Assembly (NCBI GenBank): GCA_050294475.1 | Contig: JBNKOE010000024.1 | Span: 310,001-374,000 of the forward strand | Direction of reading: 5' to 3' | DNA from: Thalassobellus sp050294475 | Lineage (GTDB): Bacteria; Bacteroidota; Bacteroidia; Flavobacteriales; Flavobacteriaceae | DNA: 64,000 nt | Shown: positions 27,826 to 35,605 of the stretch, piece after piece | Position numbering within the stretch: the first letter of the stretch is position 1 | How the letters are laid out: each line of letters opens with the position of its first letter | Position numbers and translations under genes: made by a program | The notes under the pieces: model-generated | What the model was told of the DNA's origin: nothing | Databases searched by the model: none | The model's input: only the letters and a program-made list of their open reading frames with translations

Positions 27826-28548
27826 ATGATTAATAAAAACATATATATCATTTTTTGTTGTTTCTTCTTTTTTTTCAACTGTAAAGAAGATATAAAAACA
27901 ACCTTTTCAGAAATTACAATATCAACAGATAATAATGATATTGTTTCTATAAATATTCCAGAGGCTCATGGAAATGAAACCATTATTAATAAATTAAATT
28001 CTGAAATAAATAAAGCCGTTGTAACTGCTCTGAATATTGAAGACTCAAACAGTATCCCTTCCATTTCTATTGAAGAAAGTATTATGTCTTTCAATAAAGA
28101 ATATCAATTATTTAAAACCGATTTTCCTGAAAGCTCTCAAACATGGGAAGCACAAATAGATGGAGAAGTAATATACCAGTCACCTAAAATTACGAGTATA
28201 GTTATAACTTCTTATATAAATACTGGTGGTGCTCATGGTAATTTAAATATCACTTTTTTAAATTTTAATAGTGAAACAGGAAGTGTAATTCCAAATAAAA
28301 AATTATTTAAAGATATAAATACATTAAAAGAAATCGCTAAAACTTATTTAGATAAAACTATTGAAAATAAAGAACTAATTATTGATTCTGAAAGCTTCGA
28401 ATTACCTGCAAATATAGCCTATAACGAAGAAGGTATTGTTTTTCTTTACAACACTTATGAAATAGCACCTTACTCATCAGGAATCATAGAATTTACAATC
28501 CCTTTTGAGAAAATAAACGATAATTTAGTTTTTAACAGCTCTTACTAA
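27826..28548 (+). CDS. DUF3298/DUF4163 lipoprotein
   Basis: This 240-residue lipoprotein has an unusually Phe-rich signal peptide ending at Cys19 (FFFNCKED). It carries a DUF4163-like N-half and a DUF3298 C-half with the typical YINTGGAHGN motif followed by FNSETGSVIPNKKLFK. The same module is found at the ends of RsiV-like anti-sigma factors and PdaC-like deacetylases, where it binds cell-wall ligands such as lysozyme. Its role here is unknown. Its last 24 bases overlap the convergent DinB-like gene. Confidence 0.8.
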   Translation: MINKNIYIIFCCFFFFFNCKEDIKTTFSEITISTDNNDIVSINIPEAHGNETIINKLNSEINKAVVTALNIEDSNSIPSISIEESIMSFNKEYQLFKTDFPESSQTWEAQIDGEVIYQSPKITSIVITSYINTGGAHGNLNITFLNFNSETGSVIPNKKLFKDINTLKEIAKTYLDKTIENKELIIDSESFELPANIAYNEEGIVFLYNTYEIAPYSSGIIEFTIPFEKINDNLVFNSSY

Positions 28549-28989
28549 AGCTAGAATATAACCTAGATGCATGCCTTCATGAAAAAACATAAACTGTAAA
28601 GCATCATCAATATTTGTTAAGGTGTTACCTGTTGTAGAAACAGTATACTCTTGATAATTTTTAAAAATGCCACTTTTATAATCAGCTTCTAATTTTTCAA
28701 GAGAAGAAAACAGTAAGGCTTTAATTTCATCAACTTCTTCTTGAGAAACAAATCCTTCTGGCTTGGTATCTTTTCTGTATTTATTTATTAAATCATCACC
28801 TACATCCATTGGTAATCCCGATAACTTATAAACCAATAATTGTTGTGTTACAACTATATGTCCAATATTCCAAATGATATTGTTATTAAAGCCTTCAGGA
28901 ATTTTATTTAAATCTTCTAAAGAATTATTTTCAAGATATTTTTTTGAAAAAACGCGAATATTAGATAATACATCGAAAGTAAATTGCAT
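28525..28989 (-). CDS. DinB-family four-helix protein
   Basis: This 154-residue cytoplasmic protein has the DinB/YfiT four-helix pattern with the expected metal-binding histidines: His44 in WNIGHIVVTQQ and His137 and His141 in FFHEGMHLGYI. DinB-like proteins are putative metal-dependent enzymes, often thiol transferases or detoxification proteins. The substrate is not apparent. It overlaps the lipoprotein gene tail-to-tail. Confidence 0.85.
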   Translation of the reverse strand: MQFTFDVLSNIRVFSKKYLENNSLEDLNKIPEGFNNNIIWNIGHIVVTQQLLVYKLSGLPMDVGDDLINKYRKDTKPEGFVSQEEVDEIKALLFSSLEKLEADYKSGIFKNYQEYTVSTTGNTLTNIDDALQFMFFHEGMHLGYILALVRAVKN

Positions 28990-29097
28990 GTTTTTAATTT
29001 TTGGTTAAATATACTTTTAAAAGAGAAAATTAATCTTATTTTGTTGTAAAATTATGAAGATTTCCTTGTTCAAAGAAATATCAAAATATAATTAATT

Positions 29098-29448
29098 ATG
29101 AAAAAAGTATACTACCTAAAAACATGTAGCACCTGTATTAGAATCTTAAAGGAATTAAATCTTTCTTCCGATTTTATTTTACAAGATATAAAAACTGAAA
29201 ATATCACAGTTAAGCAACTGGAACACATGAAAAGTCTCGCAGGTAGTTATGAAGCCCTTTTTAGTAAACGTTCTAAACTTTACAAAGAAATGGACTTGAA
29301 AAACCAAAACCTTACTGAACGTGATTTTAAACATTACATTTTAGAACATTATACTTTTTTAAGTCGTCCTGTTATCATAAATAATGACACCATTTTTATA
29401 GGGAACTCTAAAAAAGTTGTTGAAGCTGCTAAACAGCATATTAATTAA
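29098..29448 (+). CDS. ArsC/Spx-family thioredoxin-fold protein
   Basis: This 116-residue protein starts KKVYYLKTCSTCIRILKEL, with a CxxC pair at Cys10 and Cys13, and keeps the ArsC-family middle (LFSKRSKLYKEM) and end (LSRPVIINNDTIFIGNSKKVVE). ArsC-type proteins reduce arsenate with glutathione or glutaredoxin, while Spx relatives bind RNA polymerase. The usual RNTPY-like segment is replaced by KRSKLY, so arsenate reduction is uncertain. It is the last core gene before the xylan locus. Confidence 0.8.
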   Translation: MKKVYYLKTCSTCIRILKELNLSSDFILQDIKTENITVKQLEHMKSLAGSYEALFSKRSKLYKEMDLKNQNLTERDFKHYILEHYTFLSRPVIINNDTIFIGNSKKVVEAAKQHIN

Positions 29449-29605
29449 TTCATTTTGCTTACCTCTAACAATAAGTTATAGCTACTAACACAAAACAACA
29501 CAACCTGTTAAAATAATCTTGTAATTATTACTAATTATAAAGACTATTCGCAAATGAAATGTTGTATAGTTTTTTTAAACATTCTTGTACAATTATTGAT
29601 TTTTA

Positions 29606-29635
29606 TTTGAAATTAAATTTAAATTCGTAAATTTA
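29606..29635 (+). promoter_or_regulatory. Promoter of the GH10 xylanase gene
   Basis: TTTG (29606-29609), an 18-nt spacer and TAAATTTA (29628-29635, one base off TAnnTTTG) precede a LacI-type operator by three bases. Transcription would start inside the operator. Confidence 0.5.
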
Positions 29636-29636
29636 A

Positions 29637-29648
29637 ACAACCGATTGC
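29637..29648. promoter_or_regulatory. LacI-type operator, site 1 (GH10)
   Basis: ACAACCGATTGC has the central CG and inverted CAA/TTG arms of LacI-family operators and lies 14 nt before the GH10 start. It is one of seven matches in the window, all in the xylan locus. Confidence 0.7.
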
Positions 29649-29662
29649 ATAAAGAATAAATT

Positions 29663-30847
29663 ATGAATTCATTACAAATATCTTTAAAGAGCCTGATAAT
29701 ATTATCATTTATATATAGTTGTTCATCACCAGAAAAGAAAAATATAGAGAAAGCATCTTTAAAAGAAACCTATAAAAATGCATTTTTAATAGGTAATGCT
29801 TTAAATGAAGATATGGCTTCTGGAATTGACACAATATCACAAAGTATTATTTTAGAGCATTTTAATGCAATTACCCCAGAAAATATAATGAAGGCTGAAC
29901 CTATAAACCCAGAACCTGGAGTTTATAATTTTAAACCAGCTGACGATTTTGTTGCCTTTGGTAAAAAACACAACTTATTTATTATTGGCCACACCTTAAT
30001 TTGGCACAACCAAACACCTGATTGGTTTTTCTATGATGAAAATGGGATTCCAAATTCAACAGAGGCTCAAATTGAACGTATGCGAAATCATATTAAAACT
30101 GTAGCTGGAAGATATGCTGGAAAAGTTAACGCTTGGGATGTTGTTAATGAAGTAATAGATAATGATGGCTCTTATAGACCAACCACATGGGTTAAAGGTG
30201 TTGGGAGTGGCGATGAATTAGTAAAACATGCCTTTAAATTTGCCAGTGAATATGCTCCAGACACAGAATTATATTATAATGATTTCAATGTATGGAGACC
30301 TTCTAAAAGAGATGGCATCATGCGTTTAGTTAGGATGCTTCAAAAAGAAGGGATTAGAATAGATGGTGTTGGTATTCAAGGGCATTGGGGGCTTAATTAT
30401 CCAAAAAAAGAATATATAGAAGCTGCCATAGATTCTTTTGCTTCACTTGGTGTAAAAGTGATGATTACTGAATTGGATATTGATGTATTGCCATTAACAA
30501 AAGAAGGTCAAATTATTGGTACAGGATTATTACATCCACAATATGATTTAGAAGAATTTAAAGAATTTTTAGATCCATATCCAGATAGTTTACCAGAAGC
30601 ACAACAACAAGAATTAGCAAATAGATACTCAGAACTTTTTGAGATTTTTTATAGAAAAAAAGATAAAATAGATCGGGTAACATTTTGGGGTGTACATGAT
30701 GGCATGTCTTGGAAAAATGATTATCCAATAGCTAATAGAACAAATTATCCCTTATTATATGATAGAAACAAAAAAGCGAAACCTGTTTTAGATGCAATTT
30801 TAAATATTCCGAATAGAATGAACATAAAAGACATTGAAAATAATTAA
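29663..30847 (+). CDS. GH10 endo-1,4-beta-xylanase lipoprotein (A)
   Basis: This 394-residue lipoprotein (lipobox IYSC, Cys20) carries a single GH10 TIM barrel. It shows FNAITPENIMK, GHTLIWHNQTPDWF, the acid/base Glu163 in AWDVVNEV, LYYNDFN, IQGHWGL and the nucleophile Glu270 in MITELDID. It cuts internal beta-1,4 xylose links and is probably displayed at the surface to start xylan breakdown. It lies directly behind operator site 1 and is the first gene of the locus. A long palindrome at 30961-31007 may end its transcript. Confidence 0.95.
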   Translation: MNSLQISLKSLIILSFIYSCSSPEKKNIEKASLKETYKNAFLIGNALNEDMASGIDTISQSIILEHFNAITPENIMKAEPINPEPGVYNFKPADDFVAFGKKHNLFIIGHTLIWHNQTPDWFFYDENGIPNSTEAQIERMRNHIKTVAGRYAGKVNAWDVVNEVIDNDGSYRPTTWVKGVGSGDELVKHAFKFASEYAPDTELYYNDFNVWRPSKRDGIMRLVRMLQKEGIRIDGVGIQGHWGLNYPKKEYIEAAIDSFASLGVKVMITELDIDVLPLTKEGQIIGTGLLHPQYDLEEFKEFLDPYPDSLPEAQQQELANRYSELFEIFYRKKDKIDRVTFWGVHDGMSWKNDYPIANRTNYPLLYDRNKKAKPVLDAILNIPNRMNIKDIENN

Positions 30848-30908
30848 TCATTTTTATGATATAGTTATCTAAATTTACCGTTTAAAATTTAATCGACATA
30901 TTTTTAAC

Positions 30909-30920
30909 ACAACCGATTGC
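30909..30920. promoter_or_regulatory. LacI-type operator, site 2 (before GH127 remnant)
   Basis: ACAACCGATTGC lies four bases after TATTTTTA (30899-30906), a TAnnTTTA -7-like element, the same layout as site 1. The gene once behind it is now only a remnant (31084-31305). Confidence 0.68.
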
Positions 30921-30960
30921 ATTTTATGAAATTTTTTGTTAGATTTGTTATTAGTATATT

Positions 30961-31007
30961 TATGAAATCAATAATTAAATTTTAATTATTGATTTCATAT
31001 TTTTTTA
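30961..31007. terminator. Long perfect palindrome with T-run
   Basis: Two 19-nt arms (30961-30979 and 30981-30999; TATGAAATCA... and ...TGATTTCATA) are perfectly complementary around a single T, followed by about seven T. It can act as an AT-rich terminator for GH10, and also for any transcript begun at operator site 2. A scar of a small mobile repeat is the alternative. Confidence 0.6.
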
Positions 31008-31083
31008 AATTTAAAAATAAGTGTAGAAATAACCTTTTTTAAATTAAAAGTTGATAACTCTGTGTTTGTAAAGTTTAAGCAAT

Positions 31084-31305
31084 TTGGTTTTTTTCCTCAT
31101 TTCTTATCATACTTTTAGTCAAATTCAAACTTTCAAATTGCGAGTATTAAAACTAATAAACGGACTATTTAAAAATGCCCAAGATATTGAAATGAAATAT
31201 ATTCTTGAATTAGATTTCGACTGCTTTTTAGTTCCATATTTAATTGAATCTTTCAATTGTACAGGTATTAAAAAATATAATATACTAAGAGTGTACAGTT
31301 TGTAA
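31084..31305 (+). pseudogene. Remnant of a GH127-type beta-L-arabinofuranosidase gene
   Basis: A 73-codon reading frame keeps a signal-peptide-like stretch (FFLISYHTFSQ). Next comes TFKLRVLKLINGLFKNAQDIEMKYILELDFDCFLVPYLIESF-like sequence (31120-31245), which lines up with the GH127 N-terminal pattern 'F.L..V.LLDGPFK.AQ......L.LD.DRLL.PF'. There is no ATG (only TTG at 31084), the frame stops after about 55 family-like residues, and nothing of the remaining roughly 550 residues is present. The rest of the 534-nt gap (30848-31381) holds operator site 2, the palindrome and AT-rich DNA. The match is by eye. Confidence 0.65.
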
Positions 31306-31381
31306 TCCTAAATATTACTTTAACCAATGACATACCAACACTTCAGTCTTAGGAATTAAGAATTTAAAAAGATTAATAACA

Positions 31382-32947
31382 ATGAAAAAAGCGGTACTCT
31401 TATTATTAGCCAATGTAGTCTTCATTTTAAATATAAGTGCACAAAACAACAACGCTCATAACCCAATTATTTTTGCTGATGTCCCTGATATTTCCATAAT
31501 TCGTGTAGACGATACTTATTACATGAGTAGTACTACCATGCACATGAATCCTGGCGTACCCATTATGAAATCTAAAGATTTAGTGAATTGGAAACTCATT
31601 AGTTATGCATATGAAACTTTAGGAAAAAGTGATGTTCTAGATTTAGAAAATGGAAAAAACACGTACGGAAGAGGTTCTTGGGCGAGCTCTTTACGCTATC
31701 ACAATAACACATTTTATGTAAGTACCTTTTCGCAATCAACTGGTAAAACCTATATTTTTTCTACCAAAGACCCAGAAAAAGAACCTTGGAAAAAAATAGA
31801 ATTTCAACCTTCATACCACGACCACACTATCTTTTTTAACGATGACGGAAAAATTTATATGATTTGGGCAGCTGGTAAACTTAACATAGCAGAATTAGAA
31901 GAAGATCTTTCTGGAGTAAAAAAAGGTACTGAAAAGGTGCTAATAGAAAATGCCAGTGCTCCTGCTGGAGATAACATTATGTTAGGTGCTGAAGGTTCAC
32001 AACTTTTCAAAATAAACGGTAAATATTACCTGTTCAATATTACATGGCCAAGAGGTGGTATGCGTACAGTAATTATTCATCGTGCAGATAATATTAATGG
32101 CCCTTGGGAAGGTCGTATAGGCTTACAAAATTTAGGTGTGGCACAAGGTGGATTAATTGACACACCAGATGGAAGATGGTTTTCATATTTATTTAGAGAT
32201 TATGGTGGTGTTGGTCGTATTCCTTATTTAGTTCCTGTTAAATGGGAAGATGGTTGGCCTGTTTTAGGCGAAAATGGCAAAGTACCTGAACATCTTGATT
32301 TACCAGCAAACAAAAGCTTAATTCCTTGTATTGTAAATTCAGATGATTTTAATAGAAATAAAAAAGACAAAGATTTACCTTTAGTTTGGCAATGGAACCA
32401 TAATCCAGATAACTCATTATGGTCTGTGAGAGAACGTGAAGGCTTTTTAAGATTAAAAACAGGTAGAATAGATACTAGTTTTGTTCAGGCAAGAAACACA
32501 TTAACCCAAAGAACCATTGGTCCAGAAAGTACTGGTTCTACTTTTCTTGATTTATCAAATATGAAAGAAGGTGATTTTGCTGGTCTATGTTTATTACAGA
32601 AAGAATTTGGTTTAGTGGGAGTTAAATTGGAAAATGGAACTAAAAAAATTGTCATGGTAAGTGCGCCAAAAGGAGAACCCAAAGAATTACAAAGCATTCC
32701 TTTACATCAAGATAAAATTTATTTCAAGGCTGAATGTAATTTTAAAGATAAAATTGATAAAGCTAATTTTTTCTATAGTCTAGATGGGAAATCTTGGACA
32801 CCTATTGGAGACACTATAAATATGCCTTACACTTTACCACATTTTATGGGGTACAGATTTGGGTTGTTCAACTATGCCACAAAAAATGTAGGTGGCTATG
32901 TAGATTTTGATTATTTCCATATTACAGATAAAATTTCAAAAGATTAA
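31382..32947 (+). CDS. GH43 beta-xylosidase/arabinofuranosidase with C-terminal beta-sandwich
   Basis: This 521-residue periplasmic enzyme has a signal peptide (about 1-21, NISAQ), a five-bladed GH43 propeller (about 25-320) and a concanavalin-like C-terminal domain (about 330-515, with DDFNRNKKDKDLPLVWQWNHNPDNSLW). Likely catalytic residues are Asp36 (FADVPDISIIR), Asp147 (YHDHTIFF) and Glu204 (LGAEGSQLF). The layout fits GH43 subfamily 12-like xylosidases and arabinofuranosidases acting on xylo-oligosaccharides. It heads a six-gene run. GH3 begins 10 nt after its stop. Confidence 0.9.
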   Translation: MKKAVLLLLANVVFILNISAQNNNAHNPIIFADVPDISIIRVDDTYYMSSTTMHMNPGVPIMKSKDLVNWKLISYAYETLGKSDVLDLENGKNTYGRGSWASSLRYHNNTFYVSTFSQSTGKTYIFSTKDPEKEPWKKIEFQPSYHDHTIFFNDDGKIYMIWAAGKLNIAELEEDLSGVKKGTEKVLIENASAPAGDNIMLGAEGSQLFKINGKYYLFNITWPRGGMRTVIIHRADNINGPWEGRIGLQNLGVAQGGLIDTPDGRWFSYLFRDYGGVGRIPYLVPVKWEDGWPVLGENGKVPEHLDLPANKSLIPCIVNSDDFNRNKKDKDLPLVWQWNHNPDNSLWSVREREGFLRLKTGRIDTSFVQARNTLTQRTIGPESTGSTFLDLSNMKEGDFAGLCLLQKEFGLVGVKLENGTKKIVMVSAPKGEPKELQSIPLHQDKIYFKAECNFKDKIDKANFFYSLDGKSWTPIGDTINMPYTLPHFMGYRFGLFNYATKNVGGYVDFDYFHITDKISKD

Positions 32948-32957
32948 AACATATAAT

Positions 32958-35582
32958 ATGAGTTCCCTACCAATTAAAAACTATTATAAAAAGTGCTTAT
33001 TACTAATATTTTGCTTAATTATTGTTGGGTGCTCAAATGGACAAGAATTCCCATTTCAAAATCCTAAATTAAGTTCGGAAGAACGTGCTAAAGATTTAAT
33101 TTCTCGATTAACACTTGAAGAAAAAGCTACTTTGATGTGCGACCAATCGGATGCCATTCCGCGTTTAGGTATTAAAAAATTCAATTGGTGGAGTGAAGCA
33201 TTACATGGTTATGCAAATAACGACAATGTTACTGTTTTTCCTGAACCTATTGGTATGGCAGCTTCTTTTGATGATGAGTTAGTATATCACATTTTTGACG
33301 CAATTTCTGATGAGGCTCGTGCTAAATATAATCAATGGATAAAGGAAGGTAACGAAAATAAACGCTTCTTAAGTTTATCTGTTTGGACACCAAATGTGAA
33401 TATTTTTCGTGATCCACGTTGGGGAAGAGGGCAAGAAACTTATGGAGAAGATCCATATTTAACCTCAAAAATGGGGATTTCGGTTGTAAAAGGTTTACAA
33501 GGTCCAGAAGATGCCAAATACCGAAAACTGTTGGCTTGTGCAAAACACTACGCTGTTCATTCTGGACCAGAATGGAGCCGACATGAGCTAAATTTAAATG
33601 ATGTGAATCCTCGAGAATTATACGAAACGTATTTGCCTGCATTTAAATCATTAGTACAAGATGCCAATGTGCGACAAGTCATGTGTGCCTACCAACGTTT
33701 AGATGATGAACCTTGTTGTGGTAATACCAGATTATTACAACGTATTTTAAGAGATGAATGGGGTTACAATTACATGGTGGTATCCGACTGCGGAGCTGTT
33801 ACAGATTTTTTTACGTCTCACAAAGTTTCATCTGATGCAAAACATGCTGCAGCTAAAGCGGTATTGTCTGGAACCGATGTGGAATGTGTTTGGGAAAATT
33901 ATCCATATAAAACCTTACCAGAGGCTGTAAAAAATGACTTATTAAAAGAAGAAGATGTCAATAAAAGTTTAGAGCGCGTTTTAATTGGTCGTTTTGATTT
34001 GGGTGAAATGGATGATGATACCCTAGTGCCATGGACTCAAATTCCACCATCAATTCTTAATAACGAAAAGCATAGGCAACTTGCTTTAGAAATGGCACAA
34101 AAATCAATGACACTTTTACAAAACAAAAACAATATTTTGCCATTAAATAAAGATGTAAGTAAACTTGCTGTGATAGGTCCTAATGCAGATGATGAGCCTA
34201 TGCTTTGGGGAAATTATAATGGCACACCAATGAGAACCATTACTATTTTAGATGGTATTAAATCTAAAATTTCAGAAAAAAATATTGTTTACGATAAAGC
34301 TTGCGATTTAGTAGAAGACAAAGTAACTACAACTTATATTCCACAAACTATGTTCGATGGACAAAAAGGGTTTAAAGCAACCTATTGGAACACATCTGAT
34401 AGAACAGGAGATATTATTGCAACTACTCAAATTACAAACCCTTTAAAACTTACTACCGCTGGACAGCATGAATTTGCTCCAGGAGTTAAACTAGAAGGTT
34501 TCTCTGCTAAATATGAAACTAGTTTTACAGCTAAAAAAGAAGACACATTGGTTTTTAAAACTGGAGCTACTGGTGCTTTTGAACTTTTAGTAAATGGGAA
34601 ATCCTTAAGCAAATATGCTAATTGGAGAACATTACCTAGCAGAATTCCTTTTGCTGTAGAAACTGGTAAAACTTATAAAATTGAAATTCTCTATGCTCAA
34701 TCAAACAATTGGCAAGCAAACCTTGAATTTGATTTTGGAAAAGAATATGATGTTGATTTTAGCAATTTATTAAATAAATTAAAAAGCATTGATACTGTAG
34801 TGTTTGTTGGCGGACTTTCAACATTGCTTGAAGGTGAAGAAATGCCAGTATCTTATCCTGGATTTAAAGGAGGAGACAGAACCAATATAGAACTTCCTAG
34901 TATACAAAAAAGGTGTTTAAAAGCATTAAAAGATGCTGGAAAAAAAGTCGTTTTTGTTAACTGTTCTGGTTCTGCTATTGCTTTATCAGATGAAACTAAA
35001 AGTTGTGATGCCATTCTTCAAGCTTGGTATGGTGGTGAATCTGGTGGACAAGCCGTTGCTGATGTCCTTTTTGGCGATTACAATCCATCTGGAAAATTAC
35101 CAATTTCATTTTACAAAAATTCAGATAGATTAGGGGATTTTGAAGACTATTCAATGAAAGGTCGTACTTATCGCTATACTACAGATGTTTTGTTTCCTTT
35201 TGGCTTTGGTTTAAGTTATACCAATTTCAATATTGGCAATGCTAAATTCAACAAAACAGCAATTAAAAATGATGAAAGCATTCAACTAAATATTCCAGTA
35301 ACCAACACTGGTGATTTTGATGGAACCGAAATTGTACAAGTTTATGTTCGCAAATTAAATGATACAGAAGATGCACCTCTAAAAACATTAAAAGGCTTTA
35401 AACGTGTAAAAGTAAAAGCTGGTGAAACTAAAAATGCTATTGTTGATTTACCATCAACTGCATTTGAATTTTATGATTGGAATACCATGGGCATGAATGT
35501 AACATCAGGTGAATATGAGATTTATTATGGAAACAGCTCTGATGCTAAAGATTTAAAAATGACTAAAATTATTATTCAATAA
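32958..35582 (+). CDS. GH3 beta-xylosidase lipoprotein with PA14 insert
   Basis: This 874-residue lipoprotein (lipobox IVGC, Cys25) has the GH3 N-terminal barrel (about 40-340, with WTPNVNIFRDPRWGRGQETYGEDPYL and nucleophile Asp277 in YMVVSDCGAV). An alpha/beta sandwich is interrupted by a PA14 domain (about 425-570, FKATYWNTSDRTG...), and a fibronectin-like C-terminal domain follows. It removes terminal xylose from xylo-oligosaccharides. An upstream in-frame ATG at 32907 lies inside GH43 and would hide the signal peptide, so the ATG at 32958 is used. Confidence 0.92.
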   Translation: MSSLPIKNYYKKCLLLIFCLIIVGCSNGQEFPFQNPKLSSEERAKDLISRLTLEEKATLMCDQSDAIPRLGIKKFNWWSEALHGYANNDNVTVFPEPIGMAASFDDELVYHIFDAISDEARAKYNQWIKEGNENKRFLSLSVWTPNVNIFRDPRWGRGQETYGEDPYLTSKMGISVVKGLQGPEDAKYRKLLACAKHYAVHSGPEWSRHELNLNDVNPRELYETYLPAFKSLVQDANVRQVMCAYQRLDDEPCCGNTRLLQRILRDEWGYNYMVVSDCGAVTDFFTSHKVSSDAKHAAAKAVLSGTDVECVWENYPYKTLPEAVKNDLLKEEDVNKSLERVLIGRFDLGEMDDDTLVPWTQIPPSILNNEKHRQLALEMAQKSMTLLQNKNNILPLNKDVSKLAVIGPNADDEPMLWGNYNGTPMRTITILDGIKSKISEKNIVYDKACDLVEDKVTTTYIPQTMFDGQKGFKATYWNTSDRTGDIIATTQITNPLKLTTAGQHEFAPGVKLEGFSAKYETSFTAKKEDTLVFKTGATGAFELLVNGKSLSKYANWRTLPSRIPFAVETGKTYKIEILYAQSNNWQANLEFDFGKEYDVDFSNLLNKLKSIDTVVFVGGLSTLLEGEEMPVSYPGFKGGDRTNIELPSIQKRCLKALKDAGKKVVFVNCSGSAIALSDETKSCDAILQAWYGGESGGQAVADVLFGDYNPSGKLPISFYKNSDRLGDFEDYSMKGRTYRYTTDVLFPFGFGLSYTNFNIGNAKFNKTAIKNDESIQLNIPVTNTGDFDGTEIVQVYVRKLNDTEDAPLKTLKGFKRVKVKAGETKNAIVDLPSTAFEFYDWNTMGMNVTSGEYEIYYGNSSDAKDLKMTKIIIQ

Positions 35583-35605
35583 ACTACTGAACTAAATTTA
35601 AAAAA

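Noticed and set aside
32907..32957. N-terminal extension of the GH3 gene from an upstream ATG
   Set aside because: It would overlap the GH43 gene and place 17 residues before a clear lipoprotein signal peptide that starts at 32958.
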